A stretch of 30,923 bases of DNA from an uncultured Oscillibacter sp. Lineage in GTDB: Bacteria; Bacillota_A; Clostridia; Oscillospirales; Oscillospiraceae. A program made the position numbers and the translations under genes. The notes beneath the pieces were generated by a model. The model saw only the letters and a program-made list of their open reading frames with translations. It searched no databases and was not told the DNA's origin. Position 1 is the stretch's first letter; every line of letters starts with the position of its first letter. Below are positions 23,107-30,301 of this stretch, in pieces. The stretch spans positions 1 to 30,923 of the forward strand of contig CATOKC010000026.1 of the NCBI GenBank assembly GCA_951800675.1. Direction: 5' to 3'.

Positions 23107-23955
23107 ATGCTCATTGGAGAGACCGCCAGCAAGCGGGGCTACCTCAACGAGGACTTCCGCCTCTTCCACCTCAAGGACAGCCGGGCCCAGAAGGTGGATT
23201 ACCATTACCACGAGTTCGACAAGCTCATTCTCCTCCTGGGGGGGAAGGCGGCCTATCTGGTGGAGGGCGTCACCTACTTCCTCCAGCCCTGGGACGTTCT
23301 GCTGGTCCAGCACAACCTGATTCACCGGCCCATTATTGACCCCTCGGAGCCCTATGAGCGGGTGGTCATCTGGCTGGGCCGGGATTGGCTGGCCGCCCGA
23401 AGCGACCCCGGCGAGGCTCTGGACGCCTGCTTTGAGGCCGCACGCCGCCGGGGCTTCCATCTGCTGCGGGCGGACGCGGAGCGGCGGCTTCAATACATGG
23501 GGGCCGTCCAGCGGCTGGAGGAGGCCCTCCACTCCACGGAGTTCGGCGCGGGGCGCATGGCGGACACCCTCTGCCAGCAGCTCCTCATCGACGTGAACCG
23601 GGACCTGCTCCGGGACCGCACCGCCCAGGAGCAGCGGGACAGCTACCGGGTGGACCCCAAGATTGAGGAGATTCTCCGCTACATCGCCGCCCATCTGGAG
23701 GCGGATTTGACGGTCAGCGCCCTGGCGGGGCGGTTCTATCTCAGCCGGTATTACCTGATGCACCGCTTCAAGGCCGTCACCGGTTACACCATCCACCAAT
23801 ACATCAGCCAGAAGCGGCTCCTCCGGGCGGGGGAGCTGATCCGGGCGGGGACGCCGGTGATGAAGGCGGCGGAGCAGGTGGGCTTTTCCGAGTATTCCAC
23901 CTTCCTCCGGGCCTTCCGGAACACCTTTCACATGAACCCCCGGGAATTTCGATAA
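23107..23955 (+). CDS. AraC-family regulator with N-terminal cupin
   Basis: The predicted product is 282 residues. Residues about 20-95 form a cupin-type sensor (VDYHYHEFDKLILLLGG, then YFLQPWDVLLVQHNLIH). Residues 185-282 carry two helix-turn-helix motifs: LTVSALAGRFYLSRYYLMHRF and, in the second, AAEQVGFSEYSTFLRAFRNTF, ending with the AraC-typical MNPREFR. AAAGGAGG lies eight bases before the ATG. The MATE exporter gene starts 53 bases downstream on the same strand, so this protein probably responds to a small molecule and switches on that exporter. The ligand is unknown. Confidence 0.93.
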   Translation: MLIGETASKRGYLNEDFRLFHLKDSRAQKVDYHYHEFDKLILLLGGKAAYLVEGVTYFLQPWDVLLVQHNLIHRPIIDPSEPYERVVIWLGRDWLAARSDPGEALDACFEAARRRGFHLLRADAERRLQYMGAVQRLEEALHSTEFGAGRMADTLCQQLLIDVNRDLLRDRTAQEQRDSYRVDPKIEEILRYIAAHLEADLTVSALAGRFYLSRYYLMHRFKAVTGYTIHQYISQKRLLRAGELIRAGTPVMKAAEQVGFSEYSTFLRAFRNTFHMNPREFR

Positions 23956-24008
23956 CCCGCGCTTATCGGAAAGCCGCAAGGCTCTTAGCGTATAGGAAAA
24001 GAGGCAAT

Positions 24009-25352
24009 ATGGAATCCAAACCAATTCAAATAGACTTTACCAGCCGGGACCTCCGGCGACTTGTGGTGCCGCTGGTCATCGAGCAGCTGCTGGCCATCAC
24101 CGTGGGCCTGCTGGACTCTGTTATGGTCTCCCAGGTGGGAGAGGCGGCCATCTCCGCCGTATCCCTGGTGGACACGGTGAACGTGCTGCTGGTAAACGCC
24201 TTCGCCGCCCTGGCCACCGGCGGCGCGGCCATCGCTGGACAGTACCTGGGCCGCCGGGAGCGAAACAAGGCCGGCCACGCCGGAGAACAGCTGCTCCTCT
24301 TTATGGCCGAGTCGTCCCTGGTGATTATGGCCCTCTTCTACCTGGGCCGGGGCTTCGTGCTGAACGTGGTTTTCGGCCAGGTGGAGCCGGATGTGGCGGC
24401 CTACGCCAACACATATTACCTGATCGTGGAATCCTCCGTCCCCTTCCTGGCGGTCTACAGCGCCGGGGCGGCCCTCTTCCGGGTGATGGGAAACTCCAAA
24501 ATTTCCATGTGGGTCTCCCTGGTGATGAACGTCATCAACGCCGCCGGAAACGCCCTTTTGATCTTCGGCCTCCACATGGGCGTGGAGGGGGTGGCCATTC
24601 CCACGGTGGTCTCCCGGGTCTTTGCGGCGGGGGCTATGCTGGTTCTGCTCCGGCGGCCCGGGCTGGCCCTCCAGGTGGAGAAGCTGGGTCTCCGGCATGA
24701 CCGCTACATTGTGAAGAACATCCTCCGCTTCGGCGTAACCAACGGGCTGGAGAGCAGCATGTTCCAGCTGGGAAAAATTCTGCTCCTCTCCACGGTCTCT
24801 GTCCTGGGCACCGCCTCCGTGGCGGCCAACGCCATCGGCAACACCTTCGCCACCTTCCAGTGTGTGGCGGGCAACGCCCTGGGCCTTGGCATTGTGACGG
24901 TGGTGTCCCAGTGCGTGGGCGCCGGGGACTATGGCAAGGCCCGGTTCTACACGAAGAAGCTGCTGAAAGCGGCCTATATCTCCATGGACCTGTGCATCCT
25001 GCTGGTGTACCTCTCCCTGCCCCTGGTCCTGCGGCTGTACAACGTCTCGGCGGAGGCGGAGCACTACGCCCGGCAGATCATCTGGATGCACGGCTTTATG
25101 GGCATGCTGATCTGGCCGCTGTCCTTCACCCTGCCCCAGGCCCTGAGGGCCGCGGGAGACACCCGGTTCACTATGGTGGTCTCCTCCGTCTCCATGTGGA
25201 CTATGCGGGTGGGCTTTGGAATTCTCCTGGGGCGGTTCATGGGCTTTGGCGTGGTGGGTATCTGGATGGCCATGTTTACCGACTGGTTCCTCCGCATCGC
25301 CTTCTTCCTCCCCCGGTTCCACGGGCACAAGTGGGAAACCATGGCGCTGTAA
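24009..25352 (+). CDS. MATE-family multidrug/Na+ or H+ antiporter
   Basis: The predicted product is 447 residues with twelve membrane spans in two halves. MATE markers are VPLVIEQLLAITVGLLDSVMVSQVG near residue 18 (split by its turn), VDTVNVLLVNAFAALATGGA, GNSKISMWVSLVMNVINAAGN, FGVTNGLESSMFQLGK and, in the second half, LPQALRAAGDTRFTM, the duplicate of the earlier RVMGNSK loop. It exports cationic compounds or metabolites against ion entry. The ribosome binding site AAGAGG is weak compared with those of its neighbours. It probably shares a transcript with the upstream AraC-type gene. Confidence 0.94.
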   Translation: MESKPIQIDFTSRDLRRLVVPLVIEQLLAITVGLLDSVMVSQVGEAAISAVSLVDTVNVLLVNAFAALATGGAAIAGQYLGRRERNKAGHAGEQLLLFMAESSLVIMALFYLGRGFVLNVVFGQVEPDVAAYANTYYLIVESSVPFLAVYSAGAALFRVMGNSKISMWVSLVMNVINAAGNALLIFGLHMGVEGVAIPTVVSRVFAAGAMLVLLRRPGLALQVEKLGLRHDRYIVKNILRFGVTNGLESSMFQLGKILLLSTVSVLGTASVAANAIGNTFATFQCVAGNALGLGIVTVVSQCVGAGDYGKARFYTKKLLKAAYISMDLCILLVYLSLPLVLRLYNVSAEAEHYARQIIWMHGFMGMLIWPLSFTLPQALRAAGDTRFTMVVSSVSMWTMRVGFGILLGRFMGFGVVGIWMAMFTDWFLRIAFFLPRFHGHKWETMAL

Positions 25353-25418
25353 AGCGGCTTGACAGGCTGGTCCCGGCGTGCTGTCATCATGCCATCGAGT
25401 ACGGGTGAGCACCTACCG

Positions 25419-25450
25419 GCAGTCAGGCTGAAAAGCCTGGCTGCTTTTTT
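25419..25450 (+). terminator. Intrinsic terminator after the MATE gene
   Basis: GCAGTCAGGCT (25419-25429) pairs with AGCCTGGCTGC (25434-25444) around GAAA and is followed by six Ts. It ends three bases before the ribosome binding site of the next small gene. A TTGACA at 25359 with TGTCAT 17 bases on could be a weak promoter, so attenuation of the small gene is also possible. Confidence 0.9.
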
Positions 25451-25463
25451 AGAAGGGAATATG

Positions 25464-25673
25464 ATGTCTTATATCTGGCCCATCGCCCTGGTGGTCGTAT
25501 CCAACATTCTCTATCAAATCCGCACCAAGTCCGTCCCCAGGGAGATGGACGCCATGGCCTCCATGACCGTGACCTATCTGGTGGGGGCCCTTCTGTACCA
25601 GGAGGCCGTTACCCCCAGCAAGGTGCTGGGGGCGGTCATCTGCCTCGCCGGGCTCTACTTCTTGGGCAAATAG
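25464..25673 (+). pseudogene. Internally shortened DMT/SMR-like membrane protein
   Basis: The open frame gives 69 residues. The first 40 (MSYIWPIALVVVSNILYQIR, then MASMTVTYLVGA) look like the start of a small four-span DMT/SMR-type transporter of about 140 residues. The last 27 (LLYQEAVTPSKVLGAVIC, LAGLYFLGK) look like its end, where the E-x-V-T-x-x-K-x-L-G pattern opens the last span. About 70 residues that should lie between them are missing, and the frame is kept. AAGGG precedes two ATG codons (25461 and 25464); the second has better spacing. It could be a deletion pseudogene or a working two-span remnant. The family match is from memory of the pattern and is moderate. Confidence 0.6.
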
Positions 25674-25675
25674 CG

Positions 25676-25708
25676 AAAAAGGCCGGACAGCATGCTCTGT
25701 CCGGCCTT
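25676..25708 (-). terminator. Terminator of the second AraC-type gene
   Basis: AAGGCCGGACAG (25679-25690) pairs with CTGTCCGGCCTT (25697-25708) around CATGCT. On the minus strand it is followed by TTTTT. It lies between two convergent stop codons. Confidence 0.85.
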
Positions 25709-25711
25709 GCG

Positions 25712-26587
25712 CTACAGTTTTTTCTTCCCCACGAAGGACTCCCGGTACTTCCCCGGCGGCATCCCTACGTGCTTGGAGAACTGCAGATTGAAGTAGTTCT
25801 GGGTTTCGAAGCCCACTTGTTCCGCGATCTTCGCCATCGGCAGCTCTGTGGAGATCAGCAGATTCTGGGCCTCGCCAATCCGGCGGCGGAGGAGATACTG
25901 GGTGGGCGAATAGCCGCTGGCCTCCTTGAACACATGGGAGAGGTAGTAGGGACTGACGTGAAGGGCCTTTCCGATGTCCTGGAGGGTCAGAGGCTCGCTG
26001 AAATGCCCGTCGATGAAGGCTTGGACCTGACGGCCCAGGGTCTTGGGCTCCGCCTCCGCCGGGTCCCGCGCGTCTCCCGTGAGCCGGAGAACCCGGCCCA
26101 ACAGGGCCAGGGTCAGGTGATGGCACAGAGCCTCGCAGTCTGGGCGGTCCTCCAGCAGATAACGGTACATCATGTCCAGCAGCAGCCGCAGGTCCTCCGC
26201 CTCCTCCCCCGCATGGAAGAGGGGCGGGACCCCGCCGGCCAGGAGGGCATTTTCCCGCAGTCCCGGCAGGCGCAGCCCGGCGATGGCGGCGCAGTAGGCG
26301 GAGATGGCGTTTTTCTCGCTAAAAAACTCGTCGTGAACCACGCCGCTGTTGTAGAGGAGCAGGTCGCCGGCCTTTACGTCATAAAAGGTCTCCCCCACCA
26401 GAAAGCGGCCCTCGCCTCCGCAGATCAGAAGAATCTCCGCCAGGTCCTGGTGGGCATGGAGAATGCTGTGGTAAGCCCGGTCGGAGGGCAGGGTCCGGCT
26501 GACATACACCAGCCGAGGCGCGGTCTCCGAAGGGAAGAGGGAGCGGGCCTCCCGCTTCACAAAGCACAAAATTCGTTCGTCTGTCAA
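25712..26587 (-). CDS. AraC-family regulator with N-terminal cupin
   Basis: From the chosen start the product is 291 residues. A cupin sensor lies at about 45-95 (SILHAHQDLAEILLICGGEG, then VKAGDLLLYNSGVVHDE). The C-terminal hundred residues have two helix-turn-helix motifs (LTLQDIGKALHVSPYYLSHVF and IAEQVGFETQNYFNLQFSKHV) ending MPPGKYRESF. No ATG lies at the start of the domain; a TTG at 26587 has AAAGGAGG five bases upstream and is the likely start. The frame continues upstream to an ATG at 26680, but that part is Pro/Gly-rich and has no ribosome binding site. Its target is unknown; the divergent 19-residue mini-gene is the nearest candidate. Confidence 0.9.
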   Translation of the reverse strand: MTDERILCFVKREARSLFPSETAPRLVYVSRTLPSDRAYHSILHAHQDLAEILLICGGEGRFLVGETFYDVKAGDLLLYNSGVVHDEFFSEKNAISAYCAAIAGLRLPGLRENALLAGGVPPLFHAGEEAEDLRLLLDMMYRYLLEDRPDCEALCHHLTLALLGRVLRLTGDARDPAEAEPKTLGRQVQAFIDGHFSEPLTLQDIGKALHVSPYYLSHVFKEASGYSPTQYLLRRRIGEAQNLLISTELPMAKIAEQVGFETQNYFNLQFSKHVGMPPGKYRESFVGKKKL

Positions 26588-26708
26588 TGGGTCCTCCTTT
26601 CCCTCCGGGAGCGCAAGATGTTGTAAAGCTGGCAGGCCCGCCCTCCCCGGGCCGGGCCTTTCTCCGGGAAAAACCGGCAAGATATTGAATGTCTTTTCCT
26701 CCGGGGCG

Positions 26709-26724
26709 TGGTATCATCATACCA
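26709..26724. promoter_or_regulatory. Palindrome with an extended -10 element on both strands
   Basis: TGGTAT-CATC-ATACCA is a perfect six-base inverted repeat. Read on the plus strand it gives TGG-TATCAT and on the minus strand TGG-TATGAT, both of the TGn-10 form. It lies between the divergent AraC-type gene and the mini-gene, so it could be a two-way promoter or an operator. No good -35 box is seen on either strand. Confidence 0.45.
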
Positions 26725-26751
26725 ACGTCAAGAAAGAAGGAGGTGCCCCAC

Positions 26752-26811
26752 ATGCTGTACACGCTGCTTTCCATCGTGGTACTGGGCGGTGCCGTTTGCC
26801 TGAACCGCTAA
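26752..26811 (+). CDS. 19-residue hydrophobic small protein
   Basis: The frame encodes MLYTLLSIVVLGGAVCLNR. It has a near-perfect ribosome binding site (GAAGGAGGTG, seven bases before the ATG), a possible extended -10 element about 35 bases upstream and a strong terminator 19 bases after its stop, so it looks like a complete small transcription unit. The peptide is one hydrophobic stretch with a basic end, short for a full membrane span but long enough to sit in the membrane surface or cross it. I do not recognise it. It could be a regulator of a membrane protein, a type I toxin-like peptide or a leader peptide that precedes no gene. Confidence 0.6.
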   Translation: MLYTLLSIVVLGGAVCLNR

Positions 26812-26830
26812 ACCACTGAATCGACCCGCC

Positions 26831-26857
26831 AAGCGGCCCCTTCGGGGGCCGCTTTTT
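26831..26857 (+). terminator. Strong UUCG-loop terminator of the mini-gene
   Basis: AAGCGGCCCC (26831-26840) pairs with GGGGCCGCTT (26845-26854) around the tetraloop TTCG, and the Ts run to 26857. Confidence 0.93.
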
Positions 26858-26863
26858 CGTGTA

Positions 26864-27832
26864 TCAATAACCCCGGGTCCGGTCGATGAGGCTGGCTAAA
26901 GGCCGCCCGGCGGCGTAGTTCTCCAAATCCCGGCAGAACATCTCCACGTTCTGGTCGCAGGTGTAGCCCAGGGTCATGTTTCCGGAGACGTGGGGGGTGA
27001 GGATGAGGTTTTTCGCCGTCCACAGGGGATGGTCCTGGGGCAGGGGCTCCGGGTCCATCACGTCCAGGGCCGCGCCCCTCAGGCGTCCGGCGTTCAGGGC
27101 CTCCACCAGGGGCGCCTGCTCAATGGCGGTGCCCCGGCCCACGTTTACCACAAAGGCCCCCTGGGGCAGCAGAGCGATCCGCGCCCGGTTCAGAATATGG
27201 ACCGTCTCCGCCGTGCCGGGGAGGGCCATGATCAGGTTTTCCGTCCGAGGCAGCACCTCGTCCAGCCGCTGTATGGGCAGCACCTCGTCAAAACTCTCCT
27301 GGGCCCGGCCGCCGCGGCTCAGGCCAGTGATCTTCGCCGCCCCCAGCCCTCGGAGGCGGTCCGCCACGTTGGTGCCGATGTCTCCCGTGCCCAGGATGGT
27401 GAAGGAGTTGTCCCGAATGGACCGGATGGGAAGCTGGTTGCTCCACCCCCGATTTCGGACCACCTCCTCGTACTCCGGCATCCGCCGGAGGAGCATCAGC
27501 AGCACCATAATCACATGCTCCGCAATGGTGACGCCGTAACAGTTGGAGTTGGTCAGCAGGCAGTCCGGGTTCGCGAAAAGGGACGGGTCCTTGCAGTAGG
27601 GATCCACCCCGGCATAGGAGCAGCAGTACCATTTCAGGGAGGCCGGGGCCGCCCGGAGAAGCTCCAGGTGGTGGGCGTAGAGGATCTCGCAGTCCTGGAG
27701 GCAGGCTTTCGCCTCCTCAAACTGGTCCAGGCGGAAGAATTTAGGGGCGAAGCCCAGAGCCTCCGCCGTGTCCTGAATCCGGGCCTTGTGGGTCTCTGTG
27801 AGAAATTCCTGGTAAACACAGATTTTTTTCAT
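26864..27832 (-). CDS. D-2-hydroxyacid dehydrogenase
   Basis: The predicted product is 322 residues. The NAD-binding motif is ILGTGDIGTNVADRL (G148, G150, G153) and the catalytic residues are R233 (VNVGRGTA), E262 (MDPEPLP) and H281 (LTPHVSG). NCYGVTIAEHVIMVLLMLLRR is the usual lead-in helix (split by its turn). It is only distantly like the enzyme at 13157 and is closer to the glyoxylate/hydroxypyruvate reductase-like group with the PEPLPxxHPLW pattern. The start ATG overlaps the upstream stop as ATGA, and AAGGAG lies ten bases before it, so it is coupled to the FAD-enzyme gene. The substrate is unknown. Confidence 0.93.
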   Translation of the reverse strand: MKKICVYQEFLTETHKARIQDTAEALGFAPKFFRLDQFEEAKACLQDCEILYAHHLELLRAAPASLKWYCCSYAGVDPYCKDPSLFANPDCLLTNSNCYGVTIAEHVIMVLLMLLRRMPEYEEVVRNRGWSNQLPIRSIRDNSFTILGTGDIGTNVADRLRGLGAAKITGLSRGGRAQESFDEVLPIQRLDEVLPRTENLIMALPGTAETVHILNRARIALLPQGAFVVNVGRGTAIEQAPLVEALNAGRLRGAALDVMDPEPLPQDHPLWTAKNLILTPHVSGNMTLGYTCDQNVEMFCRDLENYAAGRPLASLIDRTRGY

Positions 27833-29433
27833 AACCGTTGGTCTCCTTGTCGTAAATATTCCAGCAGGGCCTCGGCGGATTTCATGCCGTCGGCCGCGGC
27901 GGAGAGGATGCCCCCGGCATAGCCCGCCCCCTCGCCGCAGGGATAGAGCCCTCCCAGGGCGGACTGACCGTCCGGGCCCCGGAGGACGCGGAGGGGAGAG
28001 GAGCTGCGGCTTTCCACAGCGGTGAGAACGGCGTCCGGCGCGTCATAGCCCCGGAGCTTCCGTCCCAGGATGGGCAGGGCTTCCTCCAGCGCCGCCGCCA
28101 CAAAGGGCGGCAGACATTCGTGGAGGTCCGTCCAGGTGACGCCGGGGCGGTAGCTGGGCCGGACCCGCCCCGGCCCCCCGGAGGGCCGCCGGGCTAAGAA
28201 GTCCTCCACCCGCTGGGCAGGGGCCCGGTAGCCGCCGCCCCCCAGGGCGTAGGCCGCCTCCTCCAGCTGCCGCTGGAAGGCCACCCCGGCCAGAGCGTCC
28301 TTGCCGAAGTCCTCCGGTGTGACATTGACCAGTATTGCGCCGTTGATGTTCTCCTTGTCCCGGGCAAATTCGCTCATGCCGTTGGTCACGATCCGCTCCG
28401 GCTCCGAGGCGGCGGCCACCACCTCCCCGCCGGGGCAGACGCAGAAGGAAAACACCCCCCGCCCATTGGGCAGGTGGCAGGAGAGCTTGTAGGTGGAGGC
28501 GGGCAGACCCGGGTGCCCGGCGTATTGGCGGTACTGGGCGGCGTCGCAGTCCGCCTGGCGGTGCTCAATGCGAAGGCCCACGGCGAAGGGCTTGGCCTCC
28601 ATGGGCACGCCCCGCTTGTACAGCGTTTCAAAGGTGTCCCGGGCGGAGTGCCCGGGGGCGAGAATCAGGCTTCGGCAGGGGAGCGTCTCCCGCCCCTCCG
28701 GACCGGAAAGCTCCACGCCGGTGAGTACGCCATGCTCCGTCCGCAAATCCACCAGCTGGGTCTCAAAGCGGATGTCCGCCCCCAGGGCGGTCAGCTTCTG
28801 TCGGAGGTTTTGGAGGACGGTGTGGAGATAGTCCGTTCCCACATGGGGCTTGGCGTCGACAAGGATGTCGGGAGGCGCACCGCAGGAGACCAGCCGCTCC
28901 AGGATGAAGCGGTGGCGGAGGTCCTTGGTGCCGGTGTTCAGCTTGCCGTCGGAAAAGGCTCCGGCTCCGCCCTCGCCAAACTGGACGTTGCTGGCCGGGT
29001 CCAGCTGGCCGGTTGACCAGAAGCGCTCCACATCGGCCTCGCGGGCCTCTACGGGACGGCCCCGCTCCAGGAGAATGGGCCGCTGGCCCGCCTCCGCCAG
29101 AACCAGGGCGGCGAAGAGCCCCGCTGGGCCCGCCCCCGCAACAACAGGCGCAGCCTCCGGTGGGGGAAGGGGCTCCGGCAGGCGGTAGGCCGGGCCCGGC
29201 TCCAGGCGGCCAACCTTCCAATTCCGGCAGCGGCGGAGAACGGCGGGCTCGCTATCCACCGTTGCGCAGACGGTGTAAATCACCGCCACACCCTCCCGGG
29301 CGTCGATGCTGCGGCGGAGAATCTGGAGGTCCCGGATATCCGAAGGGGCGAGGCGCAGCAGCCTGGCGGCTTGGGTGCGGAGGTTCGCCTCGCCGCTGCC
29401 GGGGGGCAGGCGGAGGCCTTCGAGCTTGATCAT
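27829..29433 (-). CDS. FAD-dependent dehydrogenase (COG2509-like)
   Basis: The predicted product is 534 residues. Residues 1-80 are a ferredoxin-like or RNA-binding-like N-terminal domain (LLRLAPSDIRDLQILRRSID) found in the uncharacterised COG2509 group. FAD binding starts at VVAGAGPAGLFAALVLAEAG (G100, G102, G105), followed by LLERG, and continues with NVQFGEGGAGAFSDGKLNTG (split by its turn), typical of this group. YPCGEGAGYAGGILSAAADG near the C-terminus closes the FAD site. It probably reduces or oxidises an unknown substrate with FAD. AAAGGAG lies seven bases before the ATG. It is the first gene of a two-gene operon with the dehydrogenase. Confidence 0.9.
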   Translation of the reverse strand: MIKLEGLRLPPGSGEANLRTQAARLLRLAPSDIRDLQILRRSIDAREGVAVIYTVCATVDSEPAVLRRCRNWKVGRLEPGPAYRLPEPLPPPEAAPVVAGAGPAGLFAALVLAEAGQRPILLERGRPVEAREADVERFWSTGQLDPASNVQFGEGGAGAFSDGKLNTGTKDLRHRFILERLVSCGAPPDILVDAKPHVGTDYLHTVLQNLRQKLTALGADIRFETQLVDLRTEHGVLTGVELSGPEGRETLPCRSLILAPGHSARDTFETLYKRGVPMEAKPFAVGLRIEHRQADCDAAQYRQYAGHPGLPASTYKLSCHLPNGRGVFSFCVCPGGEVVAAASEPERIVTNGMSEFARDKENINGAILVNVTPEDFGKDALAGVAFQRQLEEAAYALGGGGYRAPAQRVEDFLARRPSGGPGRVRPSYRPGVTWTDLHECLPPFVAAALEEALPILGRKLRGYDAPDAVLTAVESRSSSPLRVLRGPDGQSALGGLYPCGEGAGYAGGILSAAADGMKSAEALLEYLRQGDQRL

Positions 29434-29465
29434 GGAGGATCTCCTTTCGTGGGAGTATTGCTTTT

Positions 29466-29474
29466 ATTATAGCA
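29466..29474 (-). promoter_or_regulatory. Extended -10 promoter of the FAD-enzyme operon
   Basis: On the minus strand TGC-TATAAT (29474-29466) matches the extended -10 form. No good -35 box is seen. It lies 33 bases before the start codon. Confidence 0.65.
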
Positions 29475-29554
29475 CAGCGCCGCCACTGGACGGAAGGGGG
29501 GTGGAAGCGGATTTTTCCGCAAAAAAGAAATTTGGGAAAAAATCTGAAAACCCC

Positions 29555-29582
29555 TTGACAAGGCGAATTTTTTTAGTATAAT
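29555..29582 (+). promoter_or_regulatory. Promoter of tRNA-Gln
   Basis: TTGACA (29555-29560) and TATAAT (29577-29582) match consensus exactly with a 16-base spacer, 22 bases before the tRNA. Confidence 0.9.
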
Positions 29583-29604
29583 GATAGCTGTTCCAAAGAA
29601 ATAC

Positions 29605-29678
29605 AGCGGGTTTGTGTAAAGGTAGCACAGCAGACTCTGACTCTGTATGTGAGGGTTCGAATCCTTCACCCGCTGCCA
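29605..29678 (+). tRNA. tRNA-Gln (anticodon CUG)
   Basis: The cloverleaf is complete. The seven-pair acceptor stem is AGCGGGT with ACCCGCT, the D arm is GTG-TAAAGGTAG-CAC, and the anticodon arm is GCAGA-CTCTGAC-TCTGT, giving anticodon CTG, which reads CAG. The T arm is GAGGG-TTCGAAT-CCTTC. The discriminator base is G and CCA is encoded (29676-29678). It is a single tRNA unit with its own promoter and terminator. Confidence 0.95.
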
Positions 29679-29680
29679 CG

Positions 29681-29717
29681 AAAAACCTTGAAGCCGCAAT
29701 GGTTTCAAGGTTTTTTT
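29681..29717 (+). terminator. Terminator of tRNA-Gln
   Basis: AAAAACCTTGAAGCC pairs with GGTTTCAAGGTTTTT around a GCAAT loop and ends in a run of seven Ts, two bases after the tRNA. Confidence 0.93.
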
Positions 29718-29766
29718 CATGCCCTTTTGACCCTTGCGTTGACTCTTACGGGATCTTTTAACAATG

Positions 29767-30140
29767 TCAGCCCATATTTACTATGTACTGCCGCATCCGC
29801 TGGGCGCTGTCTTCTTTCATATGCTCGGACATGTACCCATAGACATCCAGCGTAAATGCCGCCGTGGCGTGGCCAGGTTTCCCCGCGCTGTTTTCACATC
29901 GTCGCCGTTCTGGAGAGACAGTACGGCATAGGTATGGCGGAGATTATGCACCCTGGCCTGACGGAGGCCGCCAGTTTTTTAAAATGGTGGTAAACGGTTT
30001 GGGGATGGAGATGCCCTCTAAGCTCGTTGGTAAACACAATAGCGGCTTGTCTCTCCTTTTCTGTTTTCCAGCCCTGCCATAAACTTCCCGACAGCAGTTT
30101 ATCTTCCGCCTGTTTTTGTTTCCACCGCTTTAACACGGCA
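29767..30140 (-). pseudogene. Frameshifted C-terminus of a tyrosine recombinase/integrase
   Basis: Three minus-strand frames must be joined to read the protein. From 30140 comes AVLKRWKQKQAEDKLLSG, then VFTNELRGHLHPQTVYHHF. After a shift near 29960 comes ARVHNLRHTYAVLSLQNGDD, which carries the catalytic His and Arg (H-x-L-R-H). A one-base loss near 29873 then leads to GHATAAFTLDVYGYMSEHMK, with the third-box His and the nucleophile Tyr in LDVYG, and MRQYIVNMG before the stop at 29767. The N-terminal arm- and core-binding domains are absent. The order and spacing are those of phage or conjugative-element integrases. The fragment lies 88 bases from tRNA-Gln, a normal integration target, and is the remains of an element once inserted there. 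Confidence 0.88.
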
Positions 30141-30301
30141 GATACGATTACTGCCCCATCTTCGACAATGGCGCGGGCCTGATGTCCAACACGCAGCTCT
30201 CCCCCATGGATATCGCGCCGCTCTCCGCTCCGCTGGCCAGGCCCCTCAACACCACATTCACCCGGCAGATGAATGCGGCCCGAAGTTTGTACGGGCCGCA
30301 G
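30134..30301 (+). pseudogene. Fragment of a HipA-like kinase C-terminus
   Basis: In the plus frame starting after a stop at 30131, HGRYDYCPIFDNGAGLMSN resembles the C-terminal kinase part of HipA-like proteins, where a P-I/L-F/Y-D-N-G-x-x-L motif carries a metal-binding Asp. The following stretch up to about ARSLYGPQ also fits such a domain. There is no start codon context, no upstream part and no stop before the permease remnant, into which the frame runs. It begins where the integrase homology on the other strand ends (about 30140), so 30140 is a recombination junction. The identification rests on a short motif. Confidence 0.45.

Noticed and set aside
22849..24024. A 391-codon minus-strand frame opposite the AraC-type gene
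   Set aside because: The opposite strand has a full AraC-family protein with a good ribosome binding site; this frame is its shadow.
23985..25412. A 475-codon minus-strand frame opposite the MATE gene
   Set aside because: The MATE motifs are clear on the plus strand; the shadow is His/Gly/Gln-rich with no recognisable domain.
25382..25450. A guanidine or other known riboswitch before the SMR-like gene
   Set aside because: Such transporters are often guanidine-controlled, but the paired ACGR-loop hairpins or other known cores are not present; only an ordinary terminator is seen.
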